Below are positions 1 through 9,568 of a DNA stretch of 45,662 nt, in pieces (positions within the stretch are counted from its first letter, which is position 1; the number at the start of each line of letters is the position of its first letter). Below the pieces are notes generated by a model that was not told where the DNA came from, did no database searches, and worked only from the letters and a program-made list of their open reading frames with translations. Source of the DNA: UBA3496 sp964558115 (lineage in GTDB: Bacteria; UBA8248); assembly GCA_964558115.1 (NCBI GenBank), contig CAZLCI010000011.1, positions 1 to 45,662 of the forward strand, read 5' to 3'. The position numbers were made by a program, and so were the translations under genes.

Positions 1-50
<50 letters not shown>

Positions 51-105
51 TCGAAGAGAATCAAACTAACACAAATTATTCTAAATTAGAAGAATAAGAA
101 TAAAC

Positions 106-438
106 TTATTCCTTCATCACTTTATATTTTTCCGAAGAAAGAAATTCGAAAACTGTATCTCCCGACTTCACCAAACCTAAATTTTCTCTTGCAATTTTCT
201 CTACAACTTTAAAATTATTTTTAAGGGAAAAAATTTCAGACTTTAACTTCTCGTTTTTCGATTCAAGTTTGACAACTTCATTTTTTAATTTCTGTAGCTT
301 TCCCTGATCTTGAAAAAGAGAAAAAATACCATTACGCCCAAAAAAAGCATTTAGAAAAACAAGTACGCTAATACCAATTAAAAACCAACAGATGATTACA
401 CTAATATATGAACTAGAATCTCTAAAATAACTTCTCAA
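106..438 (-). CDS. ftsB: FtsB/DivIC-family septum formation initiator
   Basis: A 110-residue protein. One membrane segment lies at about residues 10-34, followed by a charged leucine-rich coiled coil at about 43-75 (KLQKLKNEVVKLESKNEKLK). The C-terminal stretch KIARENLGLVKSGD matches the family pattern 'iAReeLGlvkpGE'. Proteins of this family are bitopic divisome components that form a heterotrimer with FtsL and FtsQ in the inner membrane at the division site. The start is TTG at 438, with only a weak ribosome site. It is the last protein gene of the minus-strand amino-acid operon, 25 nt after hemL, and the initiator tRNA follows. DivIC and FtsB cannot be told apart by sequence at this resolution. 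Confidence 0.82.
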   Translation of the reverse strand: MRSYFRDSSSYISVIICWFLIGISVLVFLNAFFGRNGIFSLFQDQGKLQKLKNEVVKLESKNEKLKSEIFSLKNNFKVVEKIARENLGLVKSGDTVFEFLSSEKYKVMKE

Positions 439-463
439 AATTTAAATCTCTCAGATGAAAAAA

Positions 464-1753
464 CTATCCTATTCTTTTCATCACTTTCGAGGCGGCATTA
501 AGTGTAAAATCTAAATCTGATTTATCATGTGAAACTGACATAAATCCTACCTCAAATTGACTAGGAGCAAAAGCTACACCTTCATTAAGCATCCCGTGAA
601 AAAAATGAGAATATAATTTCAAATCTGACCTCATAGCTTCCGTAAAATTCTTCACAGTACCTTCTTGAAAATAGAACCCAAACATAGAACCACAGCAAGT
701 AGCACTCATTGGAATATTGTTTATCCTTGATAAATCTAAAAGACCTTCAATCAGATATTCGACCTTGCTTGAAAGAATTTGAGGAATATCTAATTCATTC
801 ATAACCTTAATCGTTTCAATTCCCGCAGACATTGCAAGCGGATTACCAGAAAGTGTCCCTGCCTGATAAACTCCACCAAGAGGAGCTACTTTTTCCATGA
901 TTTCTTTTTTGCCGCCATATGCAGCAACAGGTAATCCTCCTCCAATTACCTTTCCTAGTGTTGTTAAATCGGGCTTAATCCCAAACAATTCCTGTGCGCC
1001 ACCTTTAGCAACTCTAAAACCAGTCATAACTTCATCAAAAATAAGAAGAGCGCCGTAATTAGTCGCAATGGAACGCAGTGTTTCTAAAAATACTTGATCT
1101 GGAACAATTAATCCCATATTTCCTGCAACTGGTTCAATTATAATACAAGCAATTTTTTCTCCGTGAATAGCAAAAAGTTCTTCAACTGCATCTATATCGT
1201 TATATGGCAATGAAAAAGTATTGCGAGCATAATCAGTCGGTACTCCTTCACTATCAGGAACACTAAATGTCGCTCCTCCACTCCCAGTTTTAACAAGAAG
1301 ACCATCTGAGTGACCATGATAACACCCATCGAATTTCAAAATCATATCTCGTTTTGTAAATCCTCTTGCAAGTCTGATCGAAGACATTGTTGCTTCCGTC
1401 CCAGAATTAACAAATCGAATAAGTTCCATAGATGGAAAAGAATTTTGTACTAGTTCTGCAAGAGAAGTCTCTAGGACTGTAGGTGCACCAAAACTTGTAC
1501 CAGATTCAGTCGTTTCTTTAACAATAGACACAATTCTTGGATGAGCATGACCTAAAATTAACGGACCCCAAGACAGAACATAATCAATATACTTGTTTCC
1601 ATCGACATCCCAAATATGAGAACCCTTTCCACGATCGACAAAAAAAGGTGTGCCACCTACTCCTTTAAAAGCACGGACAGGGCTATCTACTCCACCAGGA
1701 ATTATCTTTTGAGCAAGTGAGAAAGATTTCTTAGACATTTCATTTTGAATCAA
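464..1753 (-). CDS. hemL: Glutamate-1-semialdehyde 2,1-aminomutase
   Basis: This PLP enzyme converts glutamate-1-semialdehyde to 5-aminolevulinate in the C5 route to heme and corrinoids. At 429 residues it has normal family length. Visible hallmarks are the N-terminal IPGGVDSPVRAF (residues 18-29), NSGTEA (116-121, cofactor phosphate region), the FDEVMTGFR stretch (239-247) with the Asp that contacts the pyridine nitrogen, and Lys268 in LGKVIGGGLP as the Schiff-base lysine. The TTG start overlaps the mtnP stop (TTGA), with GGAAAA about 10 nt upstream. An internal ATG at 1738 has no ribosome site. A C5-type tetrapyrrole route fits the cobalamin-dependent enzymes encoded elsewhere in the window. 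Confidence 0.96.
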   Translation of the reverse strand: MIQNEMSKKSFSLAQKIIPGGVDSPVRAFKGVGGTPFFVDRGKGSHIWDVDGNKYIDYVLSWGPLILGHAHPRIVSIVKETTESGTSFGAPTVLETSLAELVQNSFPSMELIRFVNSGTEATMSSIRLARGFTKRDMILKFDGCYHGHSDGLLVKTGSGGATFSVPDSEGVPTDYARNTFSLPYNDIDAVEELFAIHGEKIACIIIEPVAGNMGLIVPDQVFLETLRSIATNYGALLIFDEVMTGFRVAKGGAQELFGIKPDLTTLGKVIGGGLPVAAYGGKKEIMEKVAPLGGVYQAGTLSGNPLAMSAGIETIKVMNELDIPQILSSKVEYLIEGLLDLSRINNIPMSATCCGSMFGFYFQEGTVKNFTEAMRSDLKLYSHFFHGMLNEGVAFAPSQFEVGFMSVSHDKSDLDFTLNAASKVMKRIG

Positions 1754-2619
1754 TTTATATATTTTCCTACTAGAAGTTCGAGTCGACTAAGAGTTTCATT
1801 TGAAATAGATTTAAGATCTGAAATAATCGATGTTTTCAAGATTTCAGAAAATGGGCTCTTTCCCTCAATTTGAGAAATAGAATTTGTAATAATCGTTCTT
1901 GCGAGTTCTGCATTTTTCTTAACTAAAGCAATAACAGATTCCACATCTACATCTTCTTCTTCCTCATGCCAACAATCATAATCAGTCGAAAGTGCAATCG
2001 TTGCATAACTCATCTCTGCCTCACGAGCTAGCTTAGCTTCAGGCATATTCGTCATTCCTATAATCGAAGCGCCCCATTCACGATAACGGTAACTTTCAGA
2101 ACGACTGCTAAATTGAGGACCTTCCATACAAACATACGTCCCACCTCTATGAACAATAGCACCTGATTCCTTAGCAGCATTTTGAAGTATAGTCGAAAGT
2201 ACTGAACAAACTGGATCTGCCATAGAAACATGAACTACTAAGCCATCTCCAAAAAAAGTACTTCTTCTTTTCGTGGTAAGATCAATAAACTGATCTGGTA
2301 TGACAATATGACCAGGATGAATTTCTTCCTTCATGCTTCCTACAGCACTAACTGAAATAATCCACTCACAACCTAATTTTCGAAACCCATATATATTTGC
2401 AAGAAATGGAATTTCACTTGGCATGAGCACATGCCCAATTCCATGACGAGGCAAAAAAGCAATTCTTTTTCCAGAGAGTGTGCCAATAACAAAGGGAGCT
2501 GACGGAGAACCAAATGGAGTGTCAATTGCAACTTCTTCTACATCCTCGAGTTCTTCCATTTCATACAAACCACTTCCACCTATTACTCCTATCAAAGCTT
2601 CGCTCAAATCTTCCTCCAT
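1750..2619 (-). CDS. mtnP: S-methyl-5'-thioadenosine phosphorylase
   Basis: A 289-residue purine nucleoside phosphorylase-family enzyme that splits methylthioadenosine with phosphate into adenine and methylthioribose-1-phosphate (methionine salvage). Motifs in order are GVIGGSGLY (11-19), PRHGIGH (57-63, phosphate binding), EGPQFSSRSES (166-176), GMTNMPEAKLARE (188-200) and STDYDCW (211-217). The NMPE and DYDCW segments are typical of the MTAP branch rather than of ordinary purine nucleoside phosphorylases. It starts 6 nt after asd and overlaps hemL by 4 nt, so the genes are probably translationally coupled. The exact nucleoside preference (MTA versus MTI) is inferred, not proven. Confidence 0.93.
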   Translation of the reverse strand: MEEDLSEALIGVIGGSGLYEMEELEDVEEVAIDTPFGSPSAPFVIGTLSGKRIAFLPRHGIGHVLMPSEIPFLANIYGFRKLGCEWIISVSAVGSMKEEIHPGHIVIPDQFIDLTTKRRSTFFGDGLVVHVSMADPVCSVLSTILQNAAKESGAIVHRGGTYVCMEGPQFSSRSESYRYREWGASIIGMTNMPEAKLAREAEMSYATIALSTDYDCWHEEEEDVDVESVIALVKKNAELARTIITNSISQIEGKSPFSEILKTSIISDLKSISNETLSRLELLVGKYIN

Positions 2620-2625
2620 TTTAGA

Positions 2626-3645
2626 TCAAACTTCTAAAATATTTTTTTCCAAAAGACATTCCGCAATTTGAACCGCATTAAGTGCAGCTCCCTTACGAAG
2701 ATTGTCTGAAACTACCCATAGGTTAATTGTATTGCAAAGAGAATCATCATCTCTTATTCTTCCAACATAAACATCATCTTCCCCAGAAATATCAATTGGC
2801 ATCGGATAAACTAATTTTTCAATATCATCAAGAACCTCTATCCCCTCTGATCCATTGAGTATCGCTCTTGCTTTTTCAGAATCCATATCTTCATAAAATT
2901 CAATATTTACTGATTCAGAATGCGAATTATAAACAGGAACTCGTACACAAGTAGCACTTAGCGGGAGATCATCAAACTCTAGAATTTTGCGAGTTTCATT
3001 AATCATTTTCAACTCTTCTTTAGTATTTCCCCCTTCTAAAAAAATATCTATCTGAGGTAGACAATTAAAAGCTATCTGATGCGGAAAATTTTCAGAAGGA
3101 GATTCTTCGGATTTTATTTTAGCTTTTACTTGAAAATCAAGTTCATCAATTGCTTTCTGCCCAGCACCACTTACCGCCTGATATGTACTCACAACAACTC
3201 TTTTGATTCGCGAAATCTTATGTAGCGGATTAAGTACAACAACAAGTTGTATTGTAGAACAATTTGGATTTGCTATGATTCTACTTTCTGAATTTAGACA
3301 ATGGGAATTAACCTCAGGCACAACTAAAGGAATATTCGGTTCCATACGAAAAGCACTTGAATTATCTACTACTATAGCACCAGATTGAACCGCAATCTGC
3401 GCAAATTCAATAGATCTACTTGCACCAGCAGAAAAAAGAGCAACGTCTATGTCCTTAAAAGAATTTTCATCTAATTTTTTTACTATTATTTTACTACCCT
3501 GAAATTCTAAGTTTTTCCCTTCGCTTCTCTCACTAGCATAAAGATGGAGTTGCTCAACTGGAAAATCCCTTTCTTCCAAAATACGGATCATTTCATTTCC
3601 AACTGCTCCAGTCGCACCAACAACTGCAACTTGCAAACCAGACAT
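2626..3645 (-). CDS. asd: Aspartate-semialdehyde dehydrogenase
   Basis: Reduces aspartyl phosphate to aspartate semialdehyde for Lys, Met, Thr and diaminopimelate synthesis. The NADP-binding GATGAVG loop is at the N terminus, and the active-site cysteine is in NPNCSTIQ (about residue 129). The chain is about 339 residues, the usual length. Two ATGs exist. The one at 3651 lies only 1 nt from a GGGGG run, too close to be served by it, whereas the ATG at 3645 is 7 nt from the same run, so 3645 is preferred. The ribosome site lies inside the end of leuB, which supports coupling. The leu-asd arrangement is common in several Gram-negative groups. Confidence 0.95.
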   Translation of the reverse strand: MSGLQVAVVGATGAVGNEMIRILEERDFPVEQLHLYASERSEGKNLEFQGSKIIVKKLDENSFKDIDVALFSAGASRSIEFAQIAVQSGAIVVDNSSAFRMEPNIPLVVPEVNSHCLNSESRIIANPNCSTIQLVVVLNPLHKISRIKRVVVSTYQAVSGAGQKAIDELDFQVKAKIKSEESPSENFPHQIAFNCLPQIDIFLEGGNTKEELKMINETRKILEFDDLPLSATCVRVPVYNSHSESVNIEFYEDMDSEKARAILNGSEGIEVLDDIEKLVYPMPIDISGEDDVYVGRIRDDDSLCNTINLWVVSDNLRKGAALNAVQIAECLLEKNILEV

Positions 3646-3647
3646 AT

Positions 3648-4730
3648 TCATTCCCCCACGCGATCTAGAATTACAGAACCCATGTCAGAACATGACATTT
3701 TCTTTGATCCAGGAGTATGAATATCAATAGTTCTATAGCCTTCACTTAAAGCTTGAGAAACTGAAGTCTCTATCACTTCTGCTACTTTAGGAAGCTTTAA
3801 TGCGTATCTACAAAGCATAGCAGCCGACATAATTGCTGCAACTGGATTTGCCTTATCTTGTCCAGCAATATCAGGAGCAGTTCCATGAACAGGTTCAAAC
3901 ATACCAAAACCTCCATCTCCTAAATTTGCAGATGCAAGCATCCCAATTGAACCAGTTAACATAGAAGCAGCATCACTCAGGATATCCCCAAACATATTAC
4001 CAGTAACGACAACATCAAATTGAAGTGGATTTCTTATTAATTGCATGGAAGCATTATCAACATACATATGAGATAACTCTATGTCAGGAAAATCTGCTCC
4101 TACTTCTATAGCAACCTTCCTCCATAATCTGCTGTTATATAATACGTTTTCTTTATCCACAGAACAAAGTTTCTTTTTTCTCACTGCAGCGAGTTCAAAA
4201 CCAAGTTTCACAATTCTTCTGATTTCAGAAGAATGATACACCATTGTATCTACAGCTCTTTGTTCATCAGGCGAAATATCTTCGATATGTTGTGGTTTTC
4301 CAAAATAAATTCCACTAACTCCTTCGCGCAAAACAAGAATATCTAATCCACGAACAATTTCTGGTTTTAAAGAAGAAGAATCTACAAGAGAATCAAACAT
4401 AACAGCAGGCCTAAGATTAGCATACAGGTCAAGTCCTTTTCGAAGACCAAGAATTGCCTGCTCGGGACGCTTTTCCCTTTCTAAATCATCCCATTTTGGG
4501 CCACCAACAGCACCGAACAACACGGCGTCTGAATTTTTGCATAGTTCTAGAGTTTCCTCAGGTAGTGGTTGATCTACAGCGTCTATTGCAGCACCCCCAC
4601 ACAAAGCTTCCTTGAAATTAAATATTACTTCAAATTTTTTACCTGCACTCTGGAGAATTGAACTTGCTACACGTGTAACTTCTTCCCCAACACCATCTCC
4701 GGGTAACAAAGCAATGTTAAATTGTTTCAA
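3648..4730 (-). CDS. leuB: 3-isopropylmalate dehydrogenase
   Basis: The oxidative decarboxylation step of leucine synthesis: 3-isopropylmalate plus NAD gives 2-ketoisocaproate. The 360-residue chain shows LLPGDGVGEEV at the N terminus, the substrate-binding LRxxLDLYANLRP region, VREGVSGIYFG, and NMFGDILSDAASMLTGSIGMLAS with the metal-binding aspartates. HGTAPDIAGQDKANP is the NAD-binding segment. The start is TTG at 4730, with only a weak purine stretch upstream. It lies 34 nt after leuD and ends inside the asd start region. Confidence 0.96.
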   Translation of the reverse strand: MKQFNIALLPGDGVGEEVTRVASSILQSAGKKFEVIFNFKEALCGGAAIDAVDQPLPEETLELCKNSDAVLFGAVGGPKWDDLEREKRPEQAILGLRKGLDLYANLRPAVMFDSLVDSSSLKPEIVRGLDILVLREGVSGIYFGKPQHIEDISPDEQRAVDTMVYHSSEIRRIVKLGFELAAVRKKKLCSVDKENVLYNSRLWRKVAIEVGADFPDIELSHMYVDNASMQLIRNPLQFDVVVTGNMFGDILSDAASMLTGSIGMLASANLGDGGFGMFEPVHGTAPDIAGQDKANPVAAIMSAAMLCRYALKLPKVAEVIETSVSQALSEGYRTIDIHTPGSKKMSCSDMGSVILDRVGE

Positions 4731-4764
4731 CTTTTTAGCCAGCCTTTCTATATTAAATTAATAC

Positions 4765-5361
4765 TTATTTAAAATCGTTACAATATGGTAACTCCCTAGC
4801 TATTTCTCTAGCTTTAGAAAGGTTTCCAATTAAATTCTGAAGCATATTCCAACTTCCATTCAAAAAAGCACTTCTTTGATTTTCCTGAATTTCAATGGGA
4901 ATACTTAACTCTCCATAAGAAAGTTCCTTTTTCTCTATATTCAATTCATATAGAATTTTTGGATTATCCTGAGTCTGACTTATTAAAGTTTGTAAACTCC
5001 GCGCATCAACTGTTACAACTGGAACTCCAATTGCAAAACAGTTGCCAGCAAATATTTCTGCAAAAGAAACGCCTACAAGCGCATCAATCCCAAATCTCTT
5101 TAACGCTTGCGGAGCATGCTCTCTCGACGACCCAGAACCAAAATTCTTGCCAACAAACATAATCTTTCCACCCTTATATACTGGATCATCAATCGGATGA
5201 TCTGGAGTATTTTCTCTTTCATCACAAAATAGCGCCTTCTCTATTCCATCAAAAGTTATAGCTTTAAGAAATCTAGCAGGGGTAATTCTATCTGTATCTA
5301 TATCATCTCCAGGCAGAGGAATTCCGCGACCTACAATCTGAATTATTTTTTCTACAGACAT
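4765..5361 (-). CDS. leuD: 3-isopropylmalate dehydratase small subunit
   Basis: The swivelling small subunit of isopropylmalate isomerase, the partner of LeuC. It has 198 residues, the proteobacterial LeuD length. Recognisable segments are GDDIDTDRITPARFLK near the N terminus, FGSGSSREHAPQALK (substrate-binding loop) and IFAGNCFAIGVPVV. The ATG at 5361 is preceded by TAAGGAG at good spacing. It lies 11 nt after leuC in the same operon. Confidence 0.96.
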   Translation of the reverse strand: MSVEKIIQIVGRGIPLPGDDIDTDRITPARFLKAITFDGIEKALFCDERENTPDHPIDDPVYKGGKIMFVGKNFGSGSSREHAPQALKRFGIDALVGVSFAEIFAGNCFAIGVPVVTVDARSLQTLISQTQDNPKILYELNIEKKELSYGELSIPIEIQENQRSAFLNGSWNMLQNLIGNLSKAREIARELPYCNDFK

Positions 5362-5372
5362 TTTATTACTCC

Positions 5373-6773
5373 TTAAAATTCTCTTGGATCTGCAATACGA
5401 CCCTCTATTGCAGACGCTGCAACAATCGCAGGGCTAGCCAAATGAGTTTTTCCTCTGGGACTTCCTTGTCTACCTATAAAATTTCTATTAGAAGATGAAA
5501 TACTTCTTTCAGCACCAATAAGTTTATCTGGATTCATTCCAAGACACATCGAACATCCTGCATCTCTCCATTCTGCACCCGCTTCTTCAAAAATTTTATC
5601 TAAACCTTCTTCTTCAGCTTGTCTTTTTACTTTTTGTGACCCCGGAACTACTAACATACGTACTTTTGAATTTACTTTTTTCCCAGAGATTATCCGTGCA
5701 CCTTCTCTTAAATCCGAAATGCGTGAATTAGTACAAGATCCAAGAAATGCAACATCTATTTTCGTATCGCGTATCGGAGTTCCAGGTCGCAATCCCATAA
5801 ATTCAAAACCTTTTTCAGCTGTCTTTATATCTTCTCCAGAGAAAACAGACGGATCTGGCAACGAATCTGACAGGCCTATTGATTGTCCAGGATTAATACC
5901 CCAAGTAACCATCGGCTCAATAGAATCAGCTAGAATTTCAAAAGTATCATCATATTTTGCATCAGTATCCGAAGCTATCGACTCCCAAAAAACTTGTGCT
6001 TTTTTAAAATCATCACCTTTAGGAGCGAACTCTCTACCAGACAAATAATCAAAAGTGGTCTTATCAGGATTCACATAACCAATTCTTGCACCACCCTCTA
6101 TACTCATATTACAAACTGTCATTCTTCCTTCCATATCCATATTATCAAAAACTGTCCCAGCATATTCATAAGCATGTCCAATACCACCCTTAATTCCAAG
6201 ATCATGGATAATTCTTAAAATAACGTCTTTAGGTAAAACTCCACCTTGCAAATCACCATTTACTTCAATACGACGAACTTTTAATCTATTAAGAGAAAGA
6301 GTTTGAGAAGCTAAGACATGACCTACTTCCGTTGTTCCTATTCCAAATCCTAGAGCCCCCATTGCACCATGAGTACTTGTATGACTATCTCCGCAAGCAA
6401 TTGTCATTCCGGGCTGACTCAACCCTAACTCCGGACCTATTACATGAACAATTCCTTGCATCTGTGAATTCTTATTTAAAAAACGAATACCAAACTTTTC
6501 CACATTTTGTTCAAGTGAAGCCATCATCAATTCCGCTTGCTGATCTTCCAATGGACGAAGCAACGATAGAGTAGGTATTATGTGATCAACTGTAGCAACA
6601 GTCCTATCGGGAAATGCAACGTTAGCATCTAACTCTTCTAACATTGCGAAAGCCTGAGGAGTAGTCACCTCATGAATAAGATGAAGACCTATGAAAACTT
6701 GATCCTGCCCAGATTCAAGCTTAGATACCGTATGTTTATCCCAAACTTTGTCGTATAAAGTTCTTTCAGACAT
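5373..6773 (-). CDS. leuC: 3-isopropylmalate dehydratase large subunit
   Basis: Aconitase-type 4Fe-4S enzyme that, with LeuD, interconverts 2- and 3-isopropylmalate. It has 466 residues. Cluster cysteines are visible in FLGSCTNSR and in AGCSMCLGMNPD (a CxxC pair), and CGDSHTSTHGAMGALGFGIG is the typical aconitase-fold segment. The start ATG at 6773 sits 2 nt after the trpA stop, with AAAGGG as ribosome site inside the trpA end. No leuA is present in the window, so the first committed leucine step is encoded elsewhere. Confidence 0.96.
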   Translation of the reverse strand: MSERTLYDKVWDKHTVSKLESGQDQVFIGLHLIHEVTTPQAFAMLEELDANVAFPDRTVATVDHIIPTLSLLRPLEDQQAELMMASLEQNVEKFGIRFLNKNSQMQGIVHVIGPELGLSQPGMTIACGDSHTSTHGAMGALGFGIGTTEVGHVLASQTLSLNRLKVRRIEVNGDLQGGVLPKDVILRIIHDLGIKGGIGHAYEYAGTVFDNMDMEGRMTVCNMSIEGGARIGYVNPDKTTFDYLSGREFAPKGDDFKKAQVFWESIASDTDAKYDDTFEILADSIEPMVTWGINPGQSIGLSDSLPDPSVFSGEDIKTAEKGFEFMGLRPGTPIRDTKIDVAFLGSCTNSRISDLREGARIISGKKVNSKVRMLVVPGSQKVKRQAEEEGLDKIFEEAGAEWRDAGCSMCLGMNPDKLIGAERSISSSNRNFIGRQGSPRGKTHLASPAIVAASAIEGRIADPREF

Positions 6774-6775
6774 GT

Positions 6776-7612
6776 CTACCCTTTTTTATTTCCTGCCGAA
6801 GAAGATTGATCCATAGCATTTTTAAGAGAAGATATATATTCGGCAGCTGCTTCTAATTTATCCTTTCTTTGAGTATTCTCCTCAATAACATCAATCAAGG
6901 CACTGCCTACTATAATACCTTCTGCAATTTGAGACACTTCAGCTGCTTGTTCAGGGGTTTTTATTCCAAAACCAACCAAAACTGGCAATTTTTTTCCTTC
7001 ATTAATTTTATCAAGAGAAATATTCAGATCTTGATCCAGAGACTCTCTAGCACCAGTGACTCCCATCTGTGCAACATAATATATAAAACCACCTCCGAAC
7101 TTATTAACTAAAGATACTCTTTCTTCTGTACTAGTAGGTGCCAACATGAAGACAAGTTCTATTGGATATTCGTCCATAGACTTAAGCAGAGGCATACTTT
7201 CCTCAGGTGGAAGATCAGGAACAATAACTGCGTCTATGCCCGCTAACGAACATTCCTTGACAAAAAAATCTACACCCATAGCTACAATTGGATTATAATA
7301 AGTCATAATAACAAGAGGAAAGTTTTTCAATTCTTCTCTAATTTCCGAGACCATTTTTATTACAGACTTTAGATTCGTTCCCCCTTCTAATGCTCGCATA
7401 CTCGCCCTTTGAATTGTGGGTCCATCTGCTAATGGATCACTAAATGGGACTCCAATTTCCATTCCATCTGCACCTGAGGAAGCTAGAGATTTGATTAAAG
7501 ATTTAGTAAAATCTAAGTCTGGATCTCCTGCAGTTACAAAAGGAAACAGACCAGATCTATTATTTTCTTTCAATTGAGACATACATAATTCTATTCTTCC
7601 TGATGAAAGCAA
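6776..7612 (-). CDS. trpA: Tryptophan synthase alpha chain
   Basis: Cleaves indole-3-glycerol phosphate to indole, which is channelled to TrpB. Family hallmarks are PFVTAGDPDLDF, MEIGVPFSDPLADGPTIQ (catalytic Glu and Asp) and the phosphate-binding GFGIKTPEQ. The start choice rests on the ribosome site: GGGAG lies 7 nt before a TTG at 7612 but only 1 nt before the TTG at 7618, so translation probably begins at 7612, giving about 278 residues. It lies 15 nt or more downstream of trpB and almost abuts leuC. Confidence 0.95.
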   Translation of the reverse strand: MLSSGRIELCMSQLKENNRSGLFPFVTAGDPDLDFTKSLIKSLASSGADGMEIGVPFSDPLADGPTIQRASMRALEGGTNLKSVIKMVSEIREELKNFPLVIMTYYNPIVAMGVDFFVKECSLAGIDAVIVPDLPPEESMPLLKSMDEYPIELVFMLAPTSTEERVSLVNKFGGGFIYYVAQMGVTGARESLDQDLNISLDKINEGKKLPVLVGFGIKTPEQAAEVSQIAEGIIVGSALIDVIEENTQRKDKLEAAAEYISSLKNAMDQSSSAGNKKG

Positions 7613-7633
7613 CTTCAAACTCCCTTTATAAAA

Positions 7634-8842
7634 TCAAATTAAATCTTTCAATAAACCTCTTGCCTGATAAACGTCTTTATCGCCACGTCCTGAGAGGTTT
7701 ACAACAATTATTTTTTCAGAATTATTCGAAGAAACTTCATCAGCTAATTTATCTAAAATAGCAATAGCATGGGCACTTTCAAAAGCAGGAATAATCCCCT
7801 CTAAAATTGACAACCTCCGAAAAGCTTCGAGTGCTCTAGAATCTTCAACAGTAAAATAACGAGCTCTTTCTGAATCTTTCAAAAATGAATGCTCTGGGCC
7901 AACACCCGGATAGTCTAACCCTGCAGAAACAGAATGAGCAGGAATGATTTGACCATCTTCATCATATAGAAGAAAAGTTTCACAACCGTGAAGAACTCCT
8001 ATCCTTCCGGCAGCTAGCGAAGCGCCATGTTCCCCAGATTCCAATCCTCTTCCTCCTGCCTCTACACCCACCAGTTCTACATCTTTATCTTCTAAAAAAG
8101 GAAAAAACAAACCAATAGCATTACTTCCGCCTCCAACACATGCAACACACGAATCCGGTAATCTTCCTTCTATTTCTAAAAACTGTTTACGAGTTTCTCT
8201 TCCGATGACCGCTTGAAAATCACGAATCATCTCCGGAAAAGGGTGAGGACCCACAACAGAACCAATTATATAATGTGTTGTTCTAACTGATGCAGTCCAA
8301 TCTCGAAGAGTTTCATTTGTCGCATCTTTCAAAGTTCCACTTCCAGACTTAACTGGAATAACAGTTGCACCAAGAAGTTGCATACGAAAAACATTTAACT
8401 CCTGTCTTTCTATATCCTCTTCTCCCATGTATATACTACATTCTAAACCATATCTTGCTGCAGCAGTAGCGGTAGCAACTCCATGCTGACCCGCACCTGT
8501 TTCTGCGATAATACGTTTTTTGCCTAATCTTTTTGCTAAAATTACTTGTGCCATAGTATTGTTTATTTTGTGTGCCCCAGTATGGCATAGGTCTTCTCTT
8601 TTTAAATAAACTTTTAAATTCTTCAATTCAGAAGACAGTCGTTCTGCAAAATATAATGGAGTCGGCCGACCTACGAAATCTTTTAATAATCCATCAAGTT
8701 CTACCTGGAATAAAGGATCTTTTTTTGCATCTTCGTATGCGGTCTCTAACTCTTCCAAGGCAGGCATAAGAGTTTCAGGAACAAACCTTCCACCAAACCT
8801 TCCAAAACGACCTTTTGGAATTAATTTTTCATTTGTTGGCAT
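7634..8842 (-). CDS. trpB: Tryptophan synthase beta chain
   Basis: PLP enzyme that condenses indole with serine to make tryptophan. It is 402 residues, the normal TrpB1 length. It shows GRFGGRFVPETLMPALEEL at the N terminus, the PLP lysine in TGAHKINNT, the GGGSNAIG phosphate-binding loop and the SAGLDYPGVGPEHS segment. It lies 5 nt after trpF and directly before trpA, the usual trpFBA order. The genes trpE, G, D and C are not in the window. Confidence 0.97.
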   Translation of the reverse strand: MPTNEKLIPKGRFGRFGGRFVPETLMPALEELETAYEDAKKDPLFQVELDGLLKDFVGRPTPLYFAERLSSELKNLKVYLKREDLCHTGAHKINNTMAQVILAKRLGKKRIIAETGAGQHGVATATAAARYGLECSIYMGEEDIERQELNVFRMQLLGATVIPVKSGSGTLKDATNETLRDWTASVRTTHYIIGSVVGPHPFPEMIRDFQAVIGRETRKQFLEIEGRLPDSCVACVGGGSNAIGLFFPFLEDKDVELVGVEAGGRGLESGEHGASLAAGRIGVLHGCETFLLYDEDGQIIPAHSVSAGLDYPGVGPEHSFLKDSERARYFTVEDSRALEAFRRLSILEGIIPAFESAHAIAILDKLADEVSSNNSEKIIVVNLSGRGDKDVYQARGLLKDLI

Positions 8843-8847
8843 AATTA

Positions 8848-9486
8848 TTATCCTATATTCAATACGCTTTTTGCATTAATAATAAATTCTTTCACTAATT
8901 CAGGATCTTTTTTTCTTGGATTTTTTTTTTCAACTCCACTACAAACGTCAACCCCAAAAGGCGAAATTTCTTTCAAGGCTTCCCTAACATTCGAAGAGTT
9001 TAAACCTCCAGAAAGGATAATCGATTCTCTTCCAGTAAGCTCTTTTGCTAATGACCAATTAAATTTTTCCCCAGTACCTCCTAACTTCCCGCGTACAAAA
9101 GAGTCTAAAAGTATAGTACAATTTTTGTATTCTGAGACAACATTAATAGTACTTGAATCTCTTACTCTTAGAGCGCGAATAATACGAAATCCTCTTTCAA
9201 CAAAATAATTACAGTCTTGTGGAGTCTCATTTCCATGAAATTGAATTGTTTTTAATTCTAGTTCAGATGATATTTTTTCTACTCTATTTCTTTCCTCGTC
9301 GGCAAAAACACCAATCTTTTGATCAAAATACGACAAAGAAGACATAATCTCTTTAGCATACTGAACTTCGAGAAATCTAGGAGTTCCTGGAACAAAATTA
9401 AATCCAAGAGCATCTGCACCAAAATTAATAGCAATCTCAGCATCTTCTAGATTCGTTATTCCACATATTTTCACGTTAACCATCAT
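8848..9486 (-). CDS. trpF: Phosphoribosylanthranilate isomerase
   Basis: Catalyses the Amadori rearrangement of phosphoribosylanthranilate in tryptophan synthesis. VKICGITNLEDAEIAINFGADALGF is the typical TrpF beginning, with the catalytic Cys in KICG; IQFHGNE, LLDSF and ILSGGLNSSNV follow. The frame is open up to 9579, but those extra 31 residues are hydrophobic, Trp-rich and unlike TrpF. The paired ATGs at 9486 and 9483 with GGAT upstream are more likely starts. This gives about 212 residues, the normal length, and leaves an 82-nt gap after livF. Confidence 0.93.
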   Translation of the reverse strand: MMVNVKICGITNLEDAEIAINFGADALGFNFVPGTPRFLEVQYAKEIMSSLSYFDQKIGVFADEERNRVEKISSELELKTIQFHGNETPQDCNYFVERGFRIIRALRVRDSSTINVVSEYKNCTILLDSFVRGKLGGTGEKFNWSLAKELTGRESIILSGGLNSSNVREALKEISPFGVDVCSGVEKKNPRKKDPELVKEFIINAKSVLNIG

Positions 9487-9568
9487 AATTATCCAAAAAA
9501 AATATAAAGACCAAACTATTGAGTTTATACCATACTGTTTTTTAAAGGGATAGAAAAAACATAGCCTC